Assembly: GCF_021023085.1 (NCBI RefSeq)
Contig: NZ_PGCK01000011.1
Location: forward strand, 80,620 to 144,619
DNA from: Methanooceanicella nereidis
GTDB lineage: Archaea > Halobacteriota > Methanocellia > Methanocellales > Methanocellaceae
Reading direction: 5' to 3'
Length of the DNA: 64,000 nucleotides
The notes under the pieces were generated by a model. The model did not search any database and was not told the origin of the DNA. It saw only the letters and a program-made list of their open reading frames with translations. The position numbers were made by a program, and so were the translations under genes. Numbering within the stretch: position 1 is the first letter of the stretch; every line of letters starts with the position of its first letter. Shown here piece after piece: positions 34,065 through 42,292 of this stretch.

Positions 34065-34667
34065 TCACACTTTTGTCATACTGTCCATCATTTTTAATAC
34101 GATCTTTGCTTTATCGGCTGTAGACGGCCGATACCTATCAAATTTTGCCAATAGCCCTTCAGGTGTCTCATCTACCATTATCATGGAACGATGATCGGGG
34201 TCGATGAATTGCTGGCTGACTGAATGTTCGAGGAAATTGATGATGTTATCGTAATAATTATTTATGTTCAGTAAGCCGCAAGGTTTTTTGTGGAACCCGA
34301 GCTGGGCCCATGTCACGATCTCAAAAAACTCCTCAATCGTACCAAGCCCTCCGGGTAACGCTATGAAGCCATCGGATAGTTCCGACATCAAAGCTTTACG
34401 CTCATGCATCGTTTCAACGATTCGCAGGTCATTGAGCCCGAAAAAAGCCACTTCCTTATCGACCAATCCTTTTGGGATCACTCCGGTGACTTCGCCGCCT
34501 GATTCCAGTACGGCACTTGCCAGATAGCCCATCATACCGACTTTCGCTCCGCCGTATACAAGCCCGATGCCGTTATTTGCCAGCACAGTCCCGAGATGTC
34601 TGGCAGCTCTTACATACTCCGGTCTTGAACCGGGGCTCGAGCCGCAGAAAACACAGATGCGCTTCAT
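34065..34667 (-). CDS. LOG family (cytokinin riboside 5'-monophosphate phosphoribohydrolase-like)
   Basis: The 200-residue protein begins RICVFCGSSPGSRPEYVRAA, and carries the LOG signature MHERKALM followed by ALPGGLGTIEEFFEIVTWAQ (PGGxGTxxE). LOG proteins release the base from nucleoside monophosphates and are TIGR00730 members; in microbes they often act in nucleotide salvage, not in hormone synthesis. GGAGATATT precedes the ATG. Confidence 0.9.
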   Translation of the reverse strand: MKRICVFCGSSPGSRPEYVRAARHLGTVLANNGIGLVYGGAKVGMMGYLASAVLESGGEVTGVIPKGLVDKEVAFFGLNDLRIVETMHERKALMSELSDGFIALPGGLGTIEEFFEIVTWAQLGFHKKPCGLLNINNYYDNIINFLEHSVSQQFIDPDHRSMIMVDETPEGLLAKFDRYRPSTADKAKIVLKMMDSMTKV

Positions 34668-34812
34668 TTTAATATCTCCGTGAATACTAGAGATAACGGC
34701 GATGATGAAATAGTTTTTCGAGATATACTATGATGACAGGGATAAGAATGATACAACAAAAAAATGATTTCAGTTAGCAGGCTAACAGAAGAACATTAAA
34801 ATTTAACTCGTA

Positions 34813-35436
34813 TTATCTCTTTTCTATTATCTTTGCGTCCGTCGCATGTTTTTTAACGTATTCGGAAACAGCATCGAAATTATCCCGTGTACAATACAAC
34901 GCAAATGGATTTATCAGCATTTTACCTCTCAGGTAAATAACTCGACCGCGGTTATACAACTTGACAGAGCCTATTTCATTCCATTTCATATAGCCTGAAT
35001 CCCGAGATGCTGCCAACATTCCTGCACCGGCTGCCGTGGGAGACCCTGATAATGAGCCAAGTATAGCAAGCCCGTGGCCAACTTTTTTAGAAGTTCGTCC
35101 TGACTCGTATCCCACACCCTTATCGTCAAAGTAAAACACCGTTTCTACCCCGCGGCCATATATGATCTTTAGGATTATCAAAGCGATGACAATAAGGAAA
35201 AATAAAAAGGCAGAGACTGATCCCAGTATCATGAATATCATTAAAAGGTCTTCTCCGCCCATAATAAATAGTAACAATATACCCAGAAATATGACAGGTA
35301 TGCCGAAAGCAAGTAAAAGATCCCTCCAAAGGACCGAATTTTTTATAAGCGGAATATGATAGGTCCATGAGAATCCGGTGTTTTTATCAGTAGTTGAATC
35401 CCCATGTCTCGTCATAATATCATTATCCATATCCAT
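34813..35436 (-). CDS. Membrane protein with PH-like C-terminal domain
   Basis: The 207-residue product has a hydrophilic start, two adjacent transmembrane helices (LLLAFGIPVIFLGILLLFIM and MILGSVSAFLFFLIVIALIIL), then a strand-rich domain (GVETVFYFDDKGVGYESGRT, KWNEIGSVKLYNRGRVIYLR) with the look of a bacterial PH-like domain. A Gly/Ala-rich stretch (GSPTAAGAGMLAAS) lies inside. ATG 35436 is supported by GGGGGAAATC upstream; the earlier frame start at 35517 is not. Function unknown. Confidence 0.7.
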   Translation of the reverse strand: MDMDNDIMTRHGDSTTDKNTGFSWTYHIPLIKNSVLWRDLLLAFGIPVIFLGILLLFIMGGEDLLMIFMILGSVSAFLFFLIVIALIILKIIYGRGVETVFYFDDKGVGYESGRTSKKVGHGLAILGSLSGSPTAAGAGMLAASRDSGYMKWNEIGSVKLYNRGRVIYLRGKMLINPFALYCTRDNFDAVSEYVKKHATDAKIIEKR

Positions 35437-35580
35437 GATTTCCCCCAATTTAAAGTATGCTAAGATTATAATGTCTAAGCCATTATGTATTATGGTCATG
35501 TTAGATATTCTTTTCATTACTTATCTTTAAAATTTAAAGGAATTACACATAAAATTTAAAAAGTTTTCCAAAATTAAAAG

Positions 35581-35628
35581 AAATAAAAAGAAAAGTAGAC
35601 AGAAGCATTACGCTTCCGTATGTCTACT
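35581..35628 (-). terminator. Terminator of the amt-glnK operon
   Basis: On the minus strand AGTAGAC (35622-35628 region) pairs with GTCTACT (35594-35600 region), with an inner GAAGC/GCTTC stem, followed by TTTTCTTTTTATTT. Confidence 0.75.
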
Positions 35629-35953
35629 TCCACTCCTCGTCAGTCCTTACCCTGGCCACCATATCGACAGGGAGGACGAATATCTTACCGTCACCCATCT
35701 TTCCAGTACGTGCACTGGCACGGATGACCGAGATTATTGTATCGACGTCTTTATCGTCGATGACTATCTCGAGCATGATCTTCGGGAGTATATCAACCTC
35801 GACCTTCTTTCCCCTGTATAAAAGGGTGATGCCTTTCTGTTCACCCCTGCCGCTCATCTCAATGATGCTCATGGCATTGAACCCTTTTTCTTCAAGGGCT
35901 TTTTTAACGCTCTCCAGCTTCTCAGGCCGGATTATTGCTTTTACCATCTTCAT
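35624..35953 (-). CDS. glnK: Nitrogen regulatory PII protein GlnK
   Basis: A 109-residue PII protein: KMVKAIIRPEKLESVKKALE at the start, the T-loop region EMSGRGEQKGITLLYRGKKV, then the B-loop KILPKIMLEIVIDD and GKMGDGKIFVLPV with the conserved GDGKIF. PII senses 2-oxoglutarate and ATP/ADP and blocks its Amt partner by inserting the T-loop in the pore. It sits 9 bases behind amt and its SD (GGTGAT, 3-nt spacing) overlaps the end of amt, typical of a translationally coupled amt-glnK pair. Confidence 0.95.
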   Translation of the reverse strand: MKMVKAIIRPEKLESVKKALEEKGFNAMSIIEMSGRGEQKGITLLYRGKKVEVDILPKIMLEIVIDDKDVDTIISVIRASARTGKMGDGKIFVLPVDMVARVRTDEEWK

Positions 35954-35962
35954 GCTATCACC

Positions 35963-37168
35963 TTAATGATAAGCCCGTTCTCCATGCTGTGAGACATCGA
36001 GACCGACATATTCCTCTTCCTCCTTGACCCTGAGGCCGATCGTCATATCGATGACTTTCGCAAGGACGAATGAGACCACGAACGCGTATACCATAGCGGC
36101 GACTACTGCTATGATCTGTGCTATGAACTGGTCTACGTTACCGTAGATAAGCCCTGTGTAGCCGTTGATCGCTGCGACCGCAAAGATACCAGTCGCGATG
36201 GCACCCCATAAGCCGCCCATACCGTGAATAGCCCACGCATCAAGGCTTTCATCAAGACCTTTCTTTATCCTGAAGAGCATAGCCCAGTAACAGAGCAGTC
36301 CTGCCACTAATCCTATCACGATCGCTCCCATTGCATCGACATATCCTGCCGCAGGAGTGATCGCTACAAGACCGGCTATAGCGCCGCTCACTATACCCAG
36401 CGATGCGGGCCTTGAATCTTTCCAGCTCATAAGCATCCATGCGACCGCGCCCGCTGCCGCAGCTACGTTAGTGACTACAAATGCGTTAGCTGCAAGACCG
36501 TTAGCTGCAAGGGCGCTGCCTGCGTTGAAACCGAACCATCCGAACCATAGTATGCCCGCTCCGAGCAGTGCTATAGGAATGTTGCTCGGTTCCATGAGAT
36601 CCCTTCCGAAGCCGACGCGCTTGCCTATCACGAACGCTATTGCTAGCGCCGAGAAACCCGAGCTTATGTGAACTACAGTTCCGCCAGCGAAGTCAAGCGC
36701 TCCAAGGGACGCCAGCCATCCGCCTCCCCATACCCAGTGGGCGAGCGGGTCATATACCAGCGTCGACCAGAGTATACCGAATATTATGAATGAAGAGAGC
36801 TTTACTCTCTCGGCGAACACCGATGTCAGTATAGCTAGAGTCAGCGCTGCGAATACAAGCTGGAATACCATGAATAATATCGGAGGTATAGTGGCGCCGT
36901 CAGGAGTCTCCAGGCTTACGCCGGCCAGACCAATATAGTCCAGTCCGCCTATAAAGCCCATAATGTCCGAGCCGAACGCAAGGCTGTACCCGAACAGTAC
37001 CCACTGGAGGGTGATCACAGCCAGCGCTACGAACGCCATCGCTATCATCGAAATAATGTTCTTCTTTCTTACAAGTCCCCCGTAGAAGAATCCAACACCG
37101 GGAGTCATCAGCAAGACCATTGCTGTTGAGACTAGAATCCACGCAGTATCTCCTGTGTCCAAAGGCAT
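35963..37168 (-). CDS. amt: Ammonium transporter Amt
   Basis: A 401-residue Amt/Rh family channel with about 11 helices: [37 protein letters not shown], the vestibule and pore segments including [20 protein letters not shown] and [35 protein letters not shown], and [17 protein letters not shown] (second pore His). It moves ammonium inward and is regulated by the adjacent GlnK. Start is ATG 37168 with GGTGAT three bases upstream. The long leader (about 140 bases from the TATA region) carries candidate NrpR operators. Confidence 0.95.
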   Translation of the reverse strand: MPLDTGDTAWILVSTAMVLLMTPGVGFFYGGLVRKKNIISMIAMAFVALAVITLQWVLFGYSLAFGSDIMGFIGGLDYIGLAGVSLETPDGATIPPILFMVFQLVFAALTLAILTSVFAERVKLSSFIIFGILWSTLVYDPLAHWVWGGGWLASLGALDFAGGTVVHISSGFSALAIAFVIGKRVGFGRDLMEPSNIPIALLGAGILWFGWFGFNAGSALAANGLAANAFVVTNVAAAAGAVAWMLMSWKDSRPASLGIVSGAIAGLVAITPAAGYVDAMGAIVIGLVAGLLCYWAMLFRIKKGLDESLDAWAIHGMGGLWGAIATGIFAVAAINGYTGLIYGNVDQFIAQIIAVVAAMVYAFVVSFVLAKVIDMTIGLRVKEEEEYVGLDVSQHGERAYH

Positions 37169-37269
37169 GATATCACCTTATTTGCTGCCCCATTTTTATA
37201 GGAGCGATGTGTCGATAGTTTGTAATTTATGATCCATCGTGTTGATGCTCATCGAATGGGCCTTATGTA

Positions 37270-37342
37270 GGAAGCTATTTTCTTTAATATACAAACTATA
37301 CTTTTCTACGGAAGTATTATTCCTACTTTTTCATATATAAAG
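37270..37342 (-). promoter_or_regulatory. amt-glnK promoter with NrpR-like operators
   Basis: On the minus strand a TATA box (CTTTATATATG, 37332-37342 region) is followed by the inverted repeat GGAA-N6-TTCC at 37310-37323, about 20 bases on, then by a weaker copy GGAA-N6-TTCT at 37270-37283. NrpR of methanogens binds such repeats (GGAAN6TTCC in Methanococcus) and represses nitrogen genes when nitrogen is plentiful. The spacing of 40 bases between copies fits cooperative binding of NrpR dimers. No nrpR gene lies in the window. Confidence 0.75.
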
Positions 37343-37614
37343 CTAACTGTTCATAAATTTTATTATTACTTATGGATAAATACCTATTTTCGATGCTGGT
37401 ACGAAAAATAAGTCTCTATTATCCGAATCTTATTTTTGATTCGGCTTTCTTGTTTGAAGATAGATGAAAATCGATATATTTTCATGACAGGTCAAAACAG
37501 TAAAATAAAATTTTATAATAATGTTTTAACAGGAGCTAAATGACATAAAAAAGATAAGGTATTCTTTATTAATCGATCATTTACTGTCAGTATCCGAAAA
37601 AGATAATATGCAGG

Positions 37615-38145
37615 TTATTCTGCTTTGATGACTCCGCAAACGACCCTGTCGCCACTGTTGCCGGAAGGATCGCTTATCTGGTCATCTGGCCCGGAGTGGA
37701 TAACAATGGCGCTTCCATCCTGATCGAATAACGTTGTAGGGCCGGGTGAAAGTGTCGCCAGGTCGGTAGTAGTGTTCAGGTATCCTTTGCCATCCTTATT
37801 TACTCCCATATTGGGCAGGTCGCCGGCATGCGGGCCTTCAGGATTACTAAGACCGTGTTTTTTTCCAAGAGGGTTATAATGACCGCCTGCAGCTGCGAAT
37901 GTCGGACTGCAACTGCCGACTTCGTGGATATGGATACCATGCAGTCCGGGGGATAGACCCTCAACATTAACTTCGACACGGACCAAACCACTTTCATCTT
38001 CAGTGAAGCGAGCTAAACCAACTTCTTTGCCATTTGTATCTTTCAAGACTGCAGACGCTTGCCTGACATCTTCATTTCGGGCATATGCGCTGGCTGAAAA
38101 GGCGATGACCAGTAATATCGTTAAAACGAAAATCGTTTTTTTCAT
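37615..38145 (-). CDS. sodC: Secreted Cu/Zn superoxide dismutase
   Basis: The product has a signal peptide (MKKTIFVLTILLVIAFSASA) and a complete Cu/Zn SOD domain: GLHGIHIHEVGSCSP (Cu-binding HxH and the first disulfide Cys), GGHYNPLGKKHG (bridging His and Zn ligands), EGPHAGDLPNM (Zn His and Asp), AIVIHSGPDDQ (fourth Cu His), GDRVVCGVI (second Cys). It converts superoxide to O2 and H2O2 outside the membrane. The second of two adjacent ATGs (38145) has the better SD spacing (GGGAAT). A Cu/Zn SOD is unusual for methanogens, which mostly use Fe SOD or superoxide reductase; acquisition from bacteria is possible. Confidence 0.9.
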   Translation of the reverse strand: MKKTIFVLTILLVIAFSASAYARNEDVRQASAVLKDTNGKEVGLARFTEDESGLVRVEVNVEGLSPGLHGIHIHEVGSCSPTFAAAGGHYNPLGKKHGLSNPEGPHAGDLPNMGVNKDGKGYLNTTTDLATLSPGPTTLFDQDGSAIVIHSGPDDQISDPSGNSGDRVVCGVIKAE

Positions 38146-38148
38146 CAT

Positions 38149-38433
38149 ATTCCCATTTAAAAATAGACTTTTTTGCTGTTAAAGTAGTTTGCCGGTATAA
38201 TATTATGATTCCGTAATAATTTTAAAGATAATCATTGTCATGATCCGGATGAGCTATCTTTGATAGCTGTCCTTGCATCGTTTTAATTATCTATCATTTA
38301 TAAAGTGTATCACAAATAACAGTCATTAATGATATTATTCTTTTTACGATATATTCCAAAGAAAAATCGTATTCACATAAACAAAGGAAAAACGGATGTT
38401 CAAAATTTTGCTTAAAATACAGGAGATGTGATC
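38149..38433. other. Divergent promoter region between sodC and a hydrolase gene
   Basis: AT-rich region that must hold promoters for both directions. TATA-like strings are present in several places; no clear operator. Confidence 0.4.
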
Positions 38434-39324
38434 ATGATCAAATATGATAAAATAAAGATCGACGGGCTCGACATTTTTTATCGCGAAGCAGGCATGCGGA
38501 ATTTACCTGCCATACTATTGCTTCATGGTTTCCCTGCCTCGTCCCATATGTTCAGAAGGCTGATCCCTGCATTACAGGACCGATTTCACCTTATAGCGCC
38601 TGACTATCCGGGTTTCGGGAACAGTTCCATGCCAGCCGTGGACGAGTTCGAATACAGCTTTGACAATATTGCGAACATAGTCGGAAAGTTCATCGAAAAA
38701 ATGGGCCTGGAGAAATTTGGCCTCTATCTAATGGACTATGGGGCTCCCGTAGGTTTTCGTATAGCTGTCAACGAGCCTGAACGTATAGAATCGCTTATTA
38801 TACAGAACGGGAACGCTTACGAAGAAGGCCTTCGTGAGTTCTGGATACCCCTAAAAAAATACTGGAAAGACCCCACACCCGAAAATGAAATGGAATTAAG
38901 AAAATTTTTGACACTCGAATCGACTATATGGCAATATACAAATGGAGTACGGGACATAAGATCAATAAGCCCTGATAACTGGAACATGGATCAGTCATTC
39001 CTGGACCGCCCGGGAAATGACCTGATACAGCTTCGGCTATTCTACGATTATCGCACTAATCCTCCGGCGTATCCGGAGTGGCAGGACTATATGCGAAAGC
39101 ACCAGCCGCCTGCGCTAATCGTGTGGGGAAAGAATGATCTGATATTCCCTGCGGAAGGGGCGTATCCTTTTAAAAATGATCTTGAAAATATTGATTTCAA
39201 CCTGCTGGATACCGGACACTTTGCACTGGAAGAAGACTGCGAAGTAATAGCCGATAAGATAATACGGTTCTATGATACCAGAGTCGCCCCCACAATAGAG
39301 GCCCCGAAGGCGGAAGCGAGATAG
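38434..39324 (+). CDS. Alpha/beta hydrolase with Asp nucleophile (epoxide hydrolase/dehalogenase type)
   Basis: The 296-residue protein has the alpha/beta-hydrolase core: [20 protein letters not shown] (HG oxyanion loop), [13 protein letters not shown], nucleophile elbow [15 protein letters not shown] with Asp in the nucleophile place, acid WGKNDLIFP and catalytic His in DTGHFALEE. Asp as nucleophile is seen in epoxide hydrolases and haloalkane dehalogenases. Specific substrate unknown. ATG 38434 is preferred over GTG 38428 on SD spacing (AGGAGATG). The tail after residue 285 is Ala/Glu-rich. Confidence 0.85.
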   Translation: MIKYDKIKIDGLDIFYREAGMRNLPAILLLHGFPASSHMFRRLIPALQDRFHLIAPDYPGFGNSSMPAVDEFEYSFDNIANIVGKFIEKMGLEKFGLYLMDYGAPVGFRIAVNEPERIESLIIQNGNAYEEGLREFWIPLKKYWKDPTPENEMELRKFLTLESTIWQYTNGVRDIRSISPDNWNMDQSFLDRPGNDLIQLRLFYDYRTNPPAYPEWQDYMRKHQPPALIVWGKNDLIFPAEGAYPFKNDLENIDFNLLDTGHFALEEDCEVIADKIIRFYDTRVAPTIEAPKAEAR

Positions 39325-39737
39325 TAAAACATTTTTTATTATCCTTTTAGACTGTGAAAATTATTTACACTCATTAATTTAACGATAAGGAACTAAAACA
39401 TTTCTTTACAAATTTTTTTAATAGGGGTGATGTGACTGTATTGTATAATGTCCTCGATGAAGTTTTAGGATGATCGATAAGAATAAAGCGCTTAAGTCAA
39501 TTTAATTTTATAAATAACAAATAGTTTGGTAAGAATTCGATTTGTTCCACCAATAGCAGACGATAAATTTATTAGCACAATTATTATAATAATATGTAAT
39601 TAAAATACTTTCTGTATCAGATGTCACCTAGCTTACTTTCGGGAGAAGATTGCATCAACCGTCGGTTTTGCATTTCTTATCCGGGCGCCATCTTTCATTC
39701 TTACTACAGAGGGAAAACAAACATCAGAGGTGATCAC
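39325..39737. other. Intergenic region before a secreted protein gene
   Basis: AT-rich gap of about 410 bases with no supported gene or strong hairpin. It includes the promoter for the secreted protein that follows; an early reading frame from ATG 39621 lacks an SD and is not used. Confidence 0.4.
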
Positions 39738-40571
39738 ATGCTAAAATCGAAACGAATATTGATAATAATGCCTTGCATATTGTTAGGAACAATTGTTTTG
39801 ACATGCTTTGCGATGTCCGCCGCACTGGCACAAACGGAGGATAACGCGACGATAGTAGGGCTCGTCACGGTCGACGGCGCGGCCGTGAACGGTGTTTCTG
39901 TAACTTGCGGCCCCGGTTCCGCGACAACATCCAATTTTAACGGACAGGACGGCATATACGTCATCAACGGGCTGCCTTACGGGACCAGCATGCCGTTTTC
40001 GGCCAGCTATCAAGGCCATACGTATACAGATACCGTTGACCCGTTGAGTCCCGGACAACAAATTTACCAGATGCCTGCCGTAGATATTAATACAACGGTG
40101 GCTACCCCCACACCGACACCGACACCTACGCCCACACCTACGCCCACACCGACACCATCTACTAATGCCACCATAACACCAACACCTAACGCGACAGCAA
40201 CACCAACTCCGGAACCCAATTCTACAGCGACACCGACACCGACACCCACAGCAACTCCGACACCTACGCCAACTGTGACGCCTGTACCTACAAGCGTACC
40301 TTCTCAGTCCGGATCCCCACCATCGACATACTACTATAATTATGATCCGTCACAGAATACCGACGTAAAAAAATCAATAGACACGGAGCCATCCCCAAGC
40401 CCCACGCCAATGCCGACATTAACGCCTACACCGATGCCGTCGCCGCCACCGGAGCCGTCGCCAAGTCCGTTACCATCTCCGACAATGACAAGCTCGCCCG
40501 GTTTTGAAGGCTTACTGGCACTAATTTGCCTGCTGGGAATAATTTACATGGTGATTAAGAAGGATCGCTAA
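39738..40571 (+). CDS. Surface protein with PGF-CTERM-like anchor and Pro/Thr-rich stalk
   Basis: ATG 39738 sits behind a perfect GAGGTGATCAC. The leader (LKSKRILIIMPCILLGTIVL to AQT) is a signal peptide. Residues about 35-115 form a CarboxypepD-regulatory-like or Ig-like domain (NATIVGLVTVDGAAVNGVSV, GIYVINGLPYGTSMPFSASY). Then 120 residues of PTPTP repeats form a stalk, a YYYNYDPSQN insert, another Pro-rich part and the C-terminal signal TSSPGFEGLLALICLLGIIY plus a KKDR tail. This tripartite end (PGF, hydrophobic helix, basic residues) resembles PGF-CTERM sorting signals processed by archaeosortases. No archaeosortase gene is in this window. A terminator overlaps the stop codon. Confidence 0.8.
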   Translation: MLKSKRILIIMPCILLGTIVLTCFAMSAALAQTEDNATIVGLVTVDGAAVNGVSVTCGPGSATTSNFNGQDGIYVINGLPYGTSMPFSASYQGHTYTDTVDPLSPGQQIYQMPAVDINTTVATPTPTPTPTPTPTPTPTPSTNATITPTPNATATPTPEPNSTATPTPTPTATPTPTPTVTPVPTSVPSQSGSPPSTYYYNYDPSQNTDVKKSIDTEPSPSPTPMPTLTPTPMPSPPPEPSPSPLPSPTMTSSPGFEGLLALICLLGIIYMVIKKDR

Positions 40572-40597
40572 AAACATCCTTCTCATATTTTTTATTT
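40559..40597 (+). terminator. Terminator overlapping the stop of the surface protein gene
   Basis: GAAGGAT (40559-40565) pairs with ATCCTTC (40576-40582), followed by TCATATTTTTTATTTT. The stop codon lies in the loop. Confidence 0.75.
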
Positions 40598-40599
40598 TA

Positions 40600-40949
40600 C
40601 TATGATCACATAAATACAAAATAAGATCAAGCCATACATTTTAAGTGATCAAATTTGGATAGGCCGGATCTGAATAATATAAAATGTAAGATCATTGTTT
40701 TAAAAGAAACTATTGCCGGAACAGTTTATTCGATACTCGGATAATTCTTTAGATAACCGTTAATAAATACACATAAACAATATATAAATTATAATTTATA
40801 ATAAAAATCGAAAAGCTACTTTACGGTGTTTAACGTCCATGGACCGGTCCTGCAATAATAATTAATACCGGACAAGTATGTCCTTGATATTTTGTAGATG
40901 CAAGGGATCGGCATTATAATACCGTCCATCATTTGAGGAGAATGAGGCA
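40600..40949. other. Intergenic region, no gene seen
   Basis: About 350 bases between a terminator and the anaerobic sulfatase-maturing enzyme gene. It should hold that operon's promoter; I see no gene or strong repeat. Confidence 0.4.
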
Positions 40950-42263
40950 ATGACAAATAAGATCCCTGCACGGATACATGTGCTGGCAAAACCAACAGGG
41001 GCAATATGTAATCTTAACTGCTCTTATTGCTTCTTCCTGGATAAAGAAAGTCTCTATCCTGACAGTGATTTTCGTATGAGCGATAAAGTCCTGGAGACTT
41101 ATATACGCCAGCTTATAGAGTCCCATAAAACTAAAGAAGTGACAGTAGCATGGCAGGGCGGAGAGCCCACATTAATGGGCATCGATTTCTTTAAGCGGGC
41201 TATCGAATTCCAGGAGAAATTTAAAAAGCCGGGCATGATCTTTCATAATACCCTGCAGACCAACGGCACATTGCTGAACGATGAATGGTGCAGGTTCTTT
41301 CGTGATAACGACTACCTGATCGGCATAAGTATCGACGGCCCGAAAGAGTTACACGACATTTACCGTAAAGATAAAGCCGGCAGGCCTACTTTTGACAGGG
41401 TGATGCGCGGCTTAAGGCTGCTGCAAAAGCATAACGTGGAATACAATGTACTCACAGCGGTAAACAAGATTAACGCTGAACGGCCGCTTGACGTGTATAG
41501 ATTTTTACGGGACGAGGCCTGTACGACATGGATGCAGTTCATCCCGGTCGTTGAGCGCATAAATGAAGAAGGAACACGCCTTTACCAGAGAGGGGACGTA
41601 GTTTCCGACCGTTCAGTCATGCCCGGACAGTTCGGCAATTTCCTGAACAGGATATTCGACGAATGGGTAAGGCATGACGTGGGCAGGATATTTGTCCAGA
41701 CATTTGAAGCCTCAATAAGAAACTGGCTGAGATTGCCGTCATCCGGCATGTGTGTATTCGATCCCGTATGCGGTTATGGAATGGCTCTCGAGCATAACGG
41801 GGACCTCTATTCATGCGATCATTTTGTAGAGCCGGACTATCTGCTTGGCAATATCAATGAAACCCATTTAAGCGAAATGGCAGCTTCAGACAGACAGCGA
41901 AAGTTTGGCGATGACAAACTTAAGACATTACCAAAATATTGCCTGGATTGCGACGTACGCTTCGCATGTCATGGTGAATGCCCTAAAAACAGATTTCTTA
42001 TAGCACCTTCCGGGGAGCCGGGCTTGAATTATCTTTGTGACGGATACAAGTCGTTTTTCCACCACATAGATCGCCCGGCGAATCTGATAGCAGGATTATT
42101 ATTGAGAGGCTATCCGGCTGAAAATGTCATGAAGCTGATGGCCGAGGAAGACCGCAAGCATTTCAAAGCCGGCAGAAATGACCCCTGTCCCTGCGGAAGC
42201 GGTATAAAATTCAAAAAATGTCATGGACGCCCCTCTGTGGGTGTATCTCAAAGATATGACTGA
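40950..42263 (+). CDS. Anaerobic sulfatase-maturing radical SAM enzyme with C-terminal SEC-C motif
   Basis: The 437-residue protein has a radical SAM cluster C20-x3-C24-x2-C27 (CNLNCSYC), [28 protein letters not shown], and [16 protein letters not shown], then the SPASM/auxiliary cluster region with [38 protein letters not shown] and [20 protein letters not shown]. This is the anSME layout that converts a Cys or Ser of sulfatases to formylglycine without O2. An extra C-terminal tail carries [19 protein letters not shown], a SEC-C zinc motif, uncommon in anSME. It is followed 29 bases later by a sulfatase gene, so enzyme and substrate form an operon. Confidence 0.9.
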   Translation: MTNKIPARIHVLAKPTGAICNLNCSYCFFLDKESLYPDSDFRMSDKVLETYIRQLIESHKTKEVTVAWQGGEPTLMGIDFFKRAIEFQEKFKKPGMIFHNTLQTNGTLLNDEWCRFFRDNDYLIGISIDGPKELHDIYRKDKAGRPTFDRVMRGLRLLQKHNVEYNVLTAVNKINAERPLDVYRFLRDEACTTWMQFIPVVERINEEGTRLYQRGDVVSDRSVMPGQFGNFLNRIFDEWVRHDVGRIFVQTFEASIRNWLRLPSSGMCVFDPVCGYGMALEHNGDLYSCDHFVEPDYLLGNINETHLSEMAASDRQRKFGDDKLKTLPKYCLDCDVRFACHGECPKNRFLIAPSGEPGLNYLCDGYKSFFHHIDRPANLIAGLLLRGYPAENVMKLMAEEDRKHFKAGRNDPCPCGSGIKFKKCHGRPSVGVSQRYD

Positions 42264-42292
42264 CTATAATAAAAATTCATGGGGATGATATT

